A stretch of 64,000 nt of DNA from Bilabrum cf. latius (taxonomy: Eukaryota > Bigyra: Bicosoecida > Bigyra > Bicosoecida), in contig OZ237735.1 of the NCBI GenBank assembly GCA_965178125.1, forward strand, positions 248,001 through 312,000, in the 5' to 3' direction. The first letter of the stretch is position 1. The number at the start of each line of letters is the position of its first letter. This document shows positions 43,201 through 55,200 of the stretch, piece by piece. The notes beneath the pieces were generated by a model. That model was not told the origin of the DNA. It ran no database searches and was given only the letters and a program-made list of their open reading frames with translations. Both the position numbers and the translations under genes were made by a program.

Positions 43201-46200
43201 CACGCACGCGCAGAGCTTAGAGCTGCGATTCGGGAGGTGGTTCGTTTGGCGGTGCAGGTGCTCAAGTCAGGTGTCCCAACGGCAGAAGAAGGCGGTTCTC
43301 CTGGCCGTCTGCTGCAGCCAACGCCATTGACAAGGTTCTCAAGCGTCGGAGGTGCCAGTGTCGCAACCGTCGCAGACGAAGAGGAAGAAGAGGAGGAGCG
43401 CGGGGAAAAGGCCCAGCTGGCTGCCCGCCACGCCGCACTACTAGCCATCGCTCAGGATTACAACATTGGTGATGCGCCGATCCTGCTCGACAGTGGGGTG
43501 CTGCCGGTGCTTCGCGCGCTTGCCTTCATGCGAAGTTCAACTCCCTCCGCCGAGACTCGCGTATCGCAAAGCCATAGCACTGGCCCGTCTTCAGGAGCGG
43601 GCGCAACGGAAAGCAAAGAAGCCGATGAGGATAAGGGTGAGAGCAAGGAGGAGACCGCGGCTGGCGATGCCGGAAGCGAAGTGCACAGGTGGAAGAGCGC
43701 CCGGGTAGTCGCGTAGTAGACATATGACGACGCCATCCGTCGCGAGGTGGCTCCAGGTGCCTCTGAACTCGCGGGTGTAGCGACTGCTGCGCTTCGAGTC
43801 ACTGTCGTGCGTCTGGTTGGGATGGCCCATCAACTGTCTGCTGACGCCCTCAGCTCTGCATCAGGTGCATCCGCCGAGAGCGTGGCCCGAGTGTAGCGAT
43901 TGCTGTTCGCTGAGACGACTGAGGCGCTTGCCAATGCAGCTTGGAGGGCAGGGATGACTCGCCTTGCGCTGTCTGCGTATCTACGCCCGGCCTAGTCTCC
44001 CCCTGCCGTGGCTATCCAAGGAGCAACTCCCGCCGCATCCAAGGCAGGGAGCGCGGCACCTGTTGATGACGGTAGCGAGCTTGCTCTGGTCCCGTGCATC
44101 TCGAGCACAGAAGCAGTCCCTGCTTTTCTCGACAGTGCGCCTAGGATTGTTCCTGGTGTGCCTCTGTCGAGCCGCTTCACTGTATCTGCTTGGGTGTATC
44201 CTAGCACGGCCCCTCTGCACGAGTAGGCTAGGCTTGCGGCGCTGAGGGCGAGCGACTTGGCCTCTGTTGACTCTGGCATGGGATCTGGTCCTGAGGCGCA
44301 GAGCTTCGTGCTGGGTGCTCTCGTGAGGGCAGCAAGGGACTAGCAAGCCCAGAAAGCTGCCCGCAGCCGCAAGCTCGGATCCATCATTGTTGGCAGCGGG
44401 ACAAGCGAATCGATGGCAGCCGAGGGCGGCCTTGGAGACCTATCGAAAGCAACGCTGCAGTCGTTGCGGGAGCATGAGGTGCGGAGGGCGCTGGGTGGCA
44501 CTGACGAGGCAGTGGCTATCAGGCTCCTTGCAGGCGCCCCTACCAAGCAGGACCAGCTGATGGAGATGCGAGCAAGTCTTGCCCGCTATGGTATTTCTGC
44601 TGGGATTGGTGAGTTGCAGGACATGGCTGATAGCCTCGGCATCCAGTTGCAGCCGGCGAGAGCTTCACGGGCCGTCAGCGCCGCCTTACCTGCAGGTTCG
44701 CACAGTGCTACCGCAGCAGCGGCCGGCCCGCCCTGTACTTTTGACTTTGGCAGCATTGCTGGCGGAGCTGAACCGCTAGATGGCGACCGATCAGGATTTT
44801 TGACGACGGCGCGCAGCACTGTTCGCGGCTCGCACGCAATCAGCCGGGGAGTGCTGGAGTGGGACATCGAGTTTCTGCTGGCGGGCGACTCGCAGCGCAG
44901 GCTGATCGGTGGCATTATCCAGGGCAACCCACGATCTGTGGAGTACTAGAGCAACGGCGCAGGGTGTATCCTGGTTGATTTCTATGACGGGGAAAGGGTA
45001 ATCAATGGGTCCAGTAGCGGAAACGCCGAAGCGCGATTCCTGCCAACTGAGACAAGGCGATTCAGGCTCGACATGAACGACGGAGGGTCTCCTGGCGAGC
45101 TCAGCGTGAAACGCCCAACCTCCGATGATTGGGAGATAATTTCTAACAACGTGGCGCAAGGAGACTGGTACCCTTGCGTCAACTTCAGAGAGTCGGGGTA
45201 CTCGTGCAGGATCATGAACGTTAGTGACTCGAACTTAGTCAGCGCCACCGCGCCAGCGGTCGCTGTTAACTCGCAAACTGCTACAACAGCGTTCGGCAAC
45301 CGGCTCACGGGCATCGTGGGCACTTTTGACCCTCGAAGGTCAGCCGAGATGGTCTCTGCCTTCCAGAGCACAAAGGGGAGCGGAAGCATAGACTCCACAG
45401 ACCCGAGTCTGTTTGAAGCCTCTGGAATCTGCGCGGCAGCTGCAGTTGCAACTGCTTCGGATGGCGTGCTGGAATGGACCGTCGAATGCCGGGCCTCGAG
45501 CGGAGACCACATCGTGGGGGCTATCAGGGAGGACCTCCGCAATGCTTCCATCCAGCAGCGAGGGGTTACTATCCGCGGGAGGGACGGCAGAGTGTACCGA
45601 GATGGGCGCAGGCTTCGCCTGGAGCACGCTGCCGACCTCAGGTTCCATAGCGGGGACTCAGTCACATTCCGACTCGAGCTTGGTGACGGAACCAAGGACG
45701 ACGGTGTGCTGAGCGTTCGCACGTCTGGCGACTTCGTGAAGGTGGTCAGTGACCTGGAGAAGGGTCCTTGGCGACCCATGGTCATGACGCACCTGCCCAC
45801 TTCGACTGCTACTTTCCACATACTTGACGTCTTCTACAGAAGCAGCATGTCAGTGATTCGCGTGAAGGGAGGGAGAGGTGCTGCCGCCAGGTAGCTCGTT
45901 GCAGCACCAGGGGTAGCATCAAGGCGCGGTGCGGTTGCAAGAGGCACGACGCTCACTAATGAGCTGCACCAGGCATCTAGGAAAGGCGACGGCGTGTTCA
46001 AGGCCATGAACCGAGTCACAACATCAAAGAACTTCTTTGTTCGTTCCAGGGCCGGCGTGACAGAAGGCGGCATGGAGTGGTCCATCAAGTATGTGGACAA
46101 CGACACTGCCTGCAACGTTGCATTTGGGGCCATCAATGGAGACCCAAGGAATGCTGCGTTTCGCTCGAGCGACAACAAGGCAGTGCTTATCTGCGGATCG

Positions 46201-49200
46201 ACGGGCAACCTATTTATCAACGGCAGCTCGCAAGACGCGGACTCTACAAGGCAATTCAGCCCTGGTGACACGCTCTATTTCCAGCTGCGGGTTGGCGACA
46301 GTTCAAGGCCGGGGACTCTGCATGTGCGGAAGAACATGGGCAGAAAGATCTGCCTTAGTGATGCTCTCGAGGCGGGTGGGGAATGGCACGCCGCTATTGC
46401 ATGCTTCGGCACCAGGCAAACAGTTGAGTTGCAGTCTGTCATGGAGGTACCCATCGGGTCGCCGGCTGCGGATCTCGGCAGCGGGTCGGATGCGCTTGGT
46501 GGCCCAGGATCATCTGCCACCCTCGCATAGCTGATGAGGGCTCGCGCGATTCGCGAAGCTGCGCTGTTGCCAGACATTTCTGCGGGTGGCAGCGCGGTAT
46601 CTAACATGGCGGAGCAGCCGCTTAGCACCGAGTGGGACTGGGACACTGCGATGGGCCCAATCCTGCCGAACGAAAGCCCATCGAAGACAAGGTGCAGGCT
46701 CAAGAATGATTGCGCCATCAGGGCAAAGGCTCGTGTATCATTTGGCAAGGCTAGGTGGACTATTCGGTACCTGGAGGGGTCCGTCAAGCACCCCAAGACT
46801 GTCATGGGTATATTCCGCGGCACGCTAGACACCGCGGAATTCGATAAGCCAGGGGGAGCGAATCACTATGCAATTGTGAACGGTAGCAACTCTGGCAGGC
46901 TCCTGGTCGAAGGCAAGGACTGTGGCACTGTTGCTGAGCGCCGCTGCAGCCCTGGGACTGATATTTGCTTTGAGCTTGATATGGACGCTGGCGTTCTCAA
47001 GATGAAGGCGGCACGTGGCAAGTGGGTGATTCTTTGCGACCATGTGCCCGCAGGGGAGTGGAGCCCGATCCTTTACACGTTTGGAAAATCGGAGAAGGTT
47101 GAACTGGCCGACTTTTGCCACGTAGAGATAGCAGGCGGAGTCGATGAGGATCCAGCCGTGCCGAGCTCAATTAGCGACGCCCCGAGGCGGCGGCGAGCAA
47201 CTGGCGCCAGCGCTGGCGCTGCTGGGTCTTCTGCGAATGAGCTAGCTGGTGGATCTCCTCCGCCCGACTTGGTTGCACAGGCTGCAGGGACAGAGCTCGC
47301 CGCGCTAGTGGTTGACGCCTCTGTTCCTGTGCGAAATCGTCTCCGGGCTGCCATGGCGGCCCCTGTGCCGCAGGGCGTGGACGAGCTATTGGACGTATGC
47401 AGCGAGGGCTAGGCCGATTACGAGCTGGACCTGAAGGCCGCAGAGGGCGTGCTCCTGGAAGGCGTGTCGACGGTGTCCGAGTCCTCCTACAATCCACGCA
47501 TGTACGAGTCTGAACACAACTACCGCTCCAACATGAACGGGATTGACCACACAGCTAAATTTGATCATACCAGGCAGGTCCTAGTGAGCTTTACCGACTC
47601 CACTCGGACTGAGGGCGGGTGCGATATCGTGACGATCCTGAAGGGCGATGGCTCTAGTCGGTCAAACCGTTGGGGCGAAGAGATGAGCGGGTCTTCCTTC
47701 CCTGGGCAGCCTGCCCGGAACAATGCGCCTCTGGTCGTGGAGGATGACAAGTTTTGCGTGCATTTCCGATCTGACGGCAGTGTGGAAGAGTGGGGCTACC
47801 GCCTGTTTGCTTGGCCAGTGTCTAACAGGCCGGAGGTGTGCGACGGTGCTGTCGTGCTGGAGAGCCCGCACCCCTACTCAGCCAACATGGACTGGCAGCA
47901 CACCATGAAATTCCCTGGCGCGACATCGGTCAAAGTGTCCTTTGACAGCCGAAGCAGAACGGAGGGTGGCAACGATCTTGTCCGAATCCGACAAGGCGGT
48001 TCACGAGCAACGGTGCGTGGTACGTATTCTGGAACGGATTTCCCCGGGTTTGGAGGCCGTCCCGATCTAGAAATCCATGGTGACACTGTTTCGGTCTCGT
48101 TCAAGTCGGATGGCAGCAACTAGGAGTGGGGCTGGAAAATGACTCTCACGCCGCAAGGCCTAGAGTCTGCCGACTCTGCTCGTTTCCGGCCGAAGTCTGA
48201 AGCTCAGCGCGCAGCAGCTCTAGCCAGGCATGGTCTTAGCGGAGGGCTGCTCGTCGCTCCCGGCATGCTGCCAAGTACCTGCAAGTGCATAGCCGCCGCA
48301 GTTCGCACTGAGCTCGGAGAAGCCAGCCTTGCCAGCACTTCAGGAAGCACTCGAAGCATTGCATCGACAAGCCTGCTGCCGGCTGCAGTGAGTTTGTCTT
48401 AGCTCGGGGCCATCTCTACAACGCACCTGGGGTGGTCGGCGAAGCGTGGACTTCTTGCTGCAACGTTCGAGATAGGTTCTTCGACGTGTGCCGTTGGCAT
48501 CGCTGCGACTGAACTGGGCGAGAGTCTCACAAAGTACAGCTCCGAAAAGTCAAAGACAGCCGTAGTACGCGGTGACGGAAGCGTGTTTCGCAATGGCAAA
48601 GCTATCAGGTTCATTGCTTCGAGTAGCGCGTCGAGCAAGGCCGGCCCCAAAAGCCACACCCCCCTGTGTCCGTTTGGCCCAGTTCGATTCGGCCCTGGTG
48701 ACCTTGTAACTGTCGTGATTGATATGAACGATGGAACCAAGCCTGGATGTGCGGCCGTTGCCGTGAGCAGGGGACCCACCGAGGGCTGCGGACCTTTCGT
48801 GCTGACTTCTTCCATCCCGGCGGGCCGCTCTGTTCGTCCGGTCGCTTTCGCTGGGGACACGACAACCATCACAGTGGTTGAGCTAGCAAGAGATGATCCG
48901 GAGGCAAGAATGAACGCAGCAGCCTCTGTTGTTCGCCGAATCACCGAGCAGAGCTGCTCGGGTGACTCGACAGTCGTGACAACGGCTGCGAAGCGCCTGC
49001 TCAAGGACGAAGGGCGTGCTTAGATCGAGGCCAAGCCCAGCACAGCTGCACCTCATGCACTGTCTACGGGCAGGTACCCGACGCTTGCGGGGCTCGGATT
49101 GCTCGCTGGTCTCGCTGCGGATGCCGTCTCTCGATCCACGGAGGGGAAGGAAGAAACCGATGCCGCGTCTGCTACGGCCGCAGGTGCTGCAGCAGGCGGG

Positions 49201-52200
49201 GCAGCAGCTAGTGGTACCTCCGAATCCGTTGGACCCATCAGTGTTTTGGCGAAGGAGAACGTGTGTGCTCACACGGTGGCGCAAACCAGGTTTCTCCTTC
49301 CGGGAGCTAGGGGGGCTGTAGCTGGGTTACATGCTTTCATGGAAGGTCACTCGGTGCTTGAGTGCGTTTCTGTCGGCGACCGTCCTACCGGCGAGACGCT
49401 GTTGATTGGCGTGGTAGATAGCAACTAGCAATTCACTGCTGTTCGAATGAGCGACGGGGCGGTGCTCGCGGGACTGCAGGACGATGTGCTCTCCCCTGAC
49501 GGCGATGCAACCGTGGCTGGCTCCGTGGATCTTGGGGCACCCCAGGTGCGCGACGGAACCGCTGTCCGTCACATCCGTTTCGCTGCCTTACCCGAAGACA
49601 TTCATGCGGTTGATATGGCTTCAGGTTCCAATGTGGCTGTTGGGCTCTGGATTGATGGTGTATTTGCGGTCAAGCTGGCCTCAATTCCTGCCGGTGTCAA
49701 GTACCAGTGCACGGTAGCTTTCACTTCCATTGCCATTGACTCAGGGGAAAGAGCCGAGTACGAGGCAAGCTTGGATGAAGACGTCGTGGATCTCTATCTC
49801 TAGGGCCCACCCGTCGTGGGTAAGCCGAGGGTGATTGTCGAATCATTGTACACCGGTCAAGCAGCTGTGGATATGAAGGAATTCGAATCCTCCTCTCTCG
49901 GCAGGGATGCAAACGCACAGCCTGCGCAGCTCGGGCAGCTGTCTCGAGGTGGCGTGCTGCTGTCTAAGCGTTACGATCCAGGAATGATTCCTCGCACCGG
50001 AGCTAGCCGTCCATTGCAGGCAATGGGTCTCCGGTTGCTACCCTCTCGATAGCTTGCCTACGTTGCAGTGCCCCATGCTACCGAAGAGAATGCCTCAGCA
50101 AAGGAGGCACACCATCCAGTCGTGCTGCTGTCCCCCGGTGCGCTGCGTGGCCAGCAGTGGAATCACGTTGCAGTGGTACATGATGGTTTGCAGGCCAGTG
50201 TGTGGATCAATGGGATACAGGAGTGCTCCGCGCGCCTGCCTGTTGCGCTTCAGACCCCAGCTGTTGCACCCACATCCATGGTCGACGCGAGATTGCAGGC
50301 GATGGAGCTAGCAAAGCTGCCTATTCACGAACTCAGACAATCTCTACAGCGACTGTGCGGCAGTCTAGGCACGCCAGCTGTGACTGACCCCACAGATTCG
50401 AAGCATGTGCTTGTAGCAGCAACTTCTCACGACTCGAATAAACTGAAGAGCTTGTCGTCGCTGGGGAGAGCACCCGTCAAGATTTCGGGCGGCTCTTCAC
50501 TAAAGGCGGCGTTGCCTATCGGGTCTGATGGAATCGTGGGCCTACCGCAAGCCCTTCTGGGAGCAGGGACCGGGAAATGGTATTTCGAGGTACGGATCAC
50601 TCCTCATTCCGACAGCGGCACTGACAATGCTCCAAATCTTGCCGTCGGGCTGGTTCAATCGGGCAGCACGCTAGAGACGGCAGAAGGTCAAACCCAGCTG
50701 GGAGGCCCGGGCGTGTGGGCCGTGCAATTCGGAAACAGCAAGGCAGCCTGTCAAGCCGTTGCGGAGGGCAGTGGTAGGCAGTATGGCTCTCCGCTAGGTG
50801 GTGAGCGCATTTTATCGGTGGCAATTGATGCTGACCGGGACGGTTAGGTCTCGTTTGGGGTGAACGGCAGCGTATCACCCGGTTTTGGTGTGGCATTCGC
50901 CCGTACTCTCTCCGGAAAAACTGCCGTTTTCCCGGCAGTGCAAGCTGCAGGGTACGATGTGGAGTTCTTGATCGACCCTAAGGGAGCGCCAGGACCAGCT
51001 TCCTGCTCCTGCGAACCGCCTACTGACCATAAGCCGTTGGGTGTCCTCTTCGGGGCGCCAACTGGTACTGCCATCGACGAAAGGTCGCTCGCTGGTCTTG
51101 ATGCAGCGGACCTGAGGCGTGAGGCAGAGAGCCGATGCATCGGTTTGAGGCCTTCATTCTTCATGATTGGGGGCAGTAATGCCACTAAAATCCCGTAGAT
51201 TGCAAACAAGCCCGCATCGAGCGAGCTGGTAGTGTCAGCTGACGCTTCGAGCAAGCGCCGCAGGCTTGCTTGCTGCCACACGAGCTCAGTGCTTAGCGAG
51301 CTTCTCGGCTTGCTGCGGCCAGGCCCTTCGTCTGGTGCTGGCGCGGATGATGCGGATCCGAGCGGCGCCGTGGCTGCAGTTGTCGCTGCTAAAGAAATCG
51401 CCGAGCGGCTAGCCCCTTGTGGGCCGATGTCGGGCGCTTGGTACCTGGAGATTGATGCCTACGGCCCTGTAGAGGCCATGATGGCGTCTTTTGCCGGCTA
51501 TGCGTGGGTAAACGGGAGTACAGCGTCAAGTGTTGACGATTACGAGCAGATAGGCCGCGACAAAAAGCCGGTTGCCGTGTGCTTTGGCGACGGATCGATA
51601 GAGACCAACACAGCGGGGTTGCCTCGTCCCGTCCGACCACTCTCGGAAGAGAAGCGCGCTTAGACTACGCTGTCGATGCTGCTTGATGTGAACGCAGAAA
51701 GGGTTGTGGTATGCATGCTGGATTCCGCTGGCGCTGCAAGTGGGGAACGAGTCGTACCTCTGCCCGGACTAGCAGCTGGTGCGATCCTATCAGGAGGTGC
51801 TAGACTCGCCTTGGACGTCGCACCCGAGGTGACAGTATCTCTTCGTTTAGGCAACGGCCTGGGGAGCAGTCTTGTTGGTCAGATCCCGGCGGGGGCCCAG
51901 CCGTTTGGCGACCTGTTCCGCCCGGGACCGACGCGTGCTCACGCAGCACCTGCAGGTTCGCAGGAAGACTTCAGCGAGGCGCTTGCAGTGCTCGCGGGCC
52001 CACAGTCTGCCGCACCAAGTGTGTTCAATGATGCACCGATGGTGTTTGGACGCCCCTCCATGTTTGCGGGGAAGGCCACATCGTTCGGTACGTTCGGTAG
52101 GTCAACCACAGAGGCTGAGCGCAAGCACGAGAACCGAACACATGCTGCATGGGCAGGAGCTGATGCTCTAGTGTCCAAGTCATGTGTGATGCCCTTCCAT

Positions 52201-55200
52201 GCTGCTGCTGCGGAAGTGATCTAGTCCATGAGCTCTCCAGCTGCGCTACGAAACCTCTCCAGCACCCTTCGCATAAACGGGAGCGAACTGCGCTCAGCCG
52301 CTGACCCGCTGATCGAGTTCGACTGCGGCGTTGGATTTGGCCTACCTGCGTCCATTGCACTTCCTGAAATGCCGGAGCCGCGTCGTAATGCTGCTGCTGC
52401 TCTCAGCGTTGCAGCCGCCGCAGCTGCCGGGCCGCTCAGCAGCCTGTTCCTCGGCAGCGTGGAGGCACTGTCGTCACTCCTGGCCGTCTTCTTTGGTAGA
52501 GATCCGCAGGCGAGCTTTGCCGCTGGTAATGTCCTGGCGCGGGTGCTGCCGGATACGGAGCCTCAGGCTGCTGACGCGGCAATGCAGTACTTCTGGCACG
52601 CTGGCAGTGACGGCATCGTGCAGGCCGCGGATGCTCGCGAAGCTCCCAGGCATGCCAAGTCTGGTTTCGTTGCCGCTATGCTGGCTCGCGCAGGGCAGCC
52701 ATTTTGCTCGGCCGCTGGATTCAGACCGGCTGGAGAAATTATTAAGGACCCGTTCATTGCGCAGGGATTTGCGCAGCGGTGTGCCAATCTGATGCAGGTG
52801 CTCTTGATTTCTGTACAGAGTGCGACCGGGCCTGTGGCCAAGTTGTGGCGGGAGGCAATTCGGTCTTGCCTGGTGGATGCTCTCCGCACGGTTCCCGATG
52901 TGCTAGGTGGCATGCGCTCTGCGAGCCTGGAAGACTCTTCGAAATGGACCCGCGTGTCTGCCGTGTGCGGGGCGCTTATCGTGTGCGGTGCTGACCTCAA
53001 GCTCCTTCGAACTGGTTCGCAGGTGCTCATGTCTAGTGCCAGCCAGGCTGCTAGCAAGACCGACACAGCTCAGAGTTAGACTGGCATTCTGGTGTTGCCT
53101 CTTTCTGCGGTGGAACAAGGAGGACCTGGGTATCGAGTTGCAAAAGCAGCGGCCGACGGTGATGCCGCAGATTCCGAGGGGAGCAAGACTGCGTTGCCGA
53201 GCGCGTACATGGCCGACGCAGACGTGCCTTGTGCCAGTGTTACGCTGGCACCCACTCCACACAAGTTCATGCAGTAGCTCTTCCGCGCAGTGGCTCATGA
53301 TTCCGATGCTGATGAAAGCAGCATCGTCGATACCGTGCTGCGGGCTGCTGCAGCAGCCGCGCAGGCAAGCTGCGCTGATAAAGACAGCAAAGAGAATGAC
53401 AGCAGCTCGTCATAGTCTATTGAAATGTCAGACAAGCAGGTTCTGGACCGTTGCACTTATACATTTAAGCACACGAGTGGAGCCGATGACCGGGCCGTCG
53501 TGCATGACGTGCCTTGCCATGAAGCAGACCGGGTTCTCATCCGCATTTCCAAGAATGCCGGCACTGATGGCGCTCCATTGCCCCCCACGTCTGATGGCAT
53601 CTAGGTATTGGTCGGTGGAGTTCCCGTGGTAGGTAGGAATCCCGTCGAGAAGGCGCCGGAGGAATCAGCGGGTGGAGGGGAGGTCACAGTGAAGGTACCA
53701 TGGGCCAAGGCTGCTATGCCTGCGCGTGATGTGCTACCCGAGGTTTTGCAGCTTGTGCCCGTAGTGCGAGGACCAACGTGGCAGAGTGGCAACGCCGATG
53801 GCGGACCCGGGTCGCCTGGCTTGGCTCTGTCGATGGAAGGCACCCAGGTGCAGGTTATGTGGGAGAGGGGCGGTGAAATGACGACGCACACGTACGACTA
53901 CGGCACCGACCGTTTCGACGTGGTTCCCATGGAAATTTCCAAAGATGTCTTCGATGAGCGCCAGCGCGTGAAGGCTGCTGCCGCTGTGGCACCGGATACG
54001 TCTGTCGTGTCTCCCGATGAAGTGTACGCATTTGGGCAAAGCGCAGCAGCAGCGGGTATCAAGATCAAGATGCAGAGACCTTCTCTCGCTAGTAAAATGC
54101 CTGGTGAAGCCGACGCCCCTCACGAGTGCCACGTTATTGTGGAGAGGTATGTCTCCAGACAGGAGGCCAGAGAGATTGCCTCTGGGGGCGCTGCGGGAGC
54201 CTCCAGGCGGCTGCAATGCGTGCCCCGCGCGTTGCTCCGTTACATCTCCGCTCTAAGCCTTGATGCCCTCTTGTCTGCCCCGCTAGGACGAGGAATGAGC
54301 CTGGATGCAAGCCCGAACGCCGTACGGGAGCTGGCGAGAGCTCTTTCTCGGGCTGTCAAACACGCTTCTGGCGACACAGCAGTGTCCGTTGAAGTGTCTT
54401 CTCTCAACCAAGTGCGTCTGCAGGAGCGACTAGACCGTCTGCTGCTTGCGACTGGTGAGGGACCAGCTGTTCCTCGCACGAGCCTGCAGGGCGCGAGTGG
54501 CAAATTTGCACCCGAGACGGTAGTTGCAGCGGGCAAAGCTGTGATGAGCACGGCAGCAGTGGGTGAGAAACGAAGCAGCGAACCCCCGTAGCCGCCCGGT
54601 CACTCTGCAGCCACAGCTGGGCAGTACGCTGAAGCTGGCACGGTTTCGCAAGCTACCTACGGTGGCATCAAGTCTGTCAACCTGTCGAACGTATTCGAGA
54701 TATCGGCTCTCGGGTCGTGGCTCGTGCATGAGCAGGAAATTGCAACTGTAGAAGGGACTGGTGACGTCGATGTAGCAGCCTTCGACCCCACCGAGCATCC
54801 GTCTCTGGAGGTATTTGCGTCGGAAGCAGCCGCAGCAGCGAGCATGAGTGGCGTTATTACAGACAAAGAGCCAGCCACGTCGATTCCAGATTCCTAGGAG
54901 CCGAGCATCGCTGATGGGATTGAGGGCTGCTCGGGACTGCGCTGCCTCGAGGCACTCGAGGAAACCCTGCGAGTCGCAGAAGGCCGAGTCTACAGCTCCG
55001 CGCTGGCCAACCTGCTGCAGAGCCCGTTGGCTGCAGCACTCACTGAGATAGATGCGGATCTCTCGGCGGGCGAAGCCGCTAAGAAGAAGAAGGCGATCCA
55101 GCTGCTGCGGTCCACGACTGCTTTCCTTGAGGATTCGCTCAGTGCTTCCACGTCAGCGAGTTCACATGCTGACGAAGGCAGCGCTGCCACCTCCAAGGCC

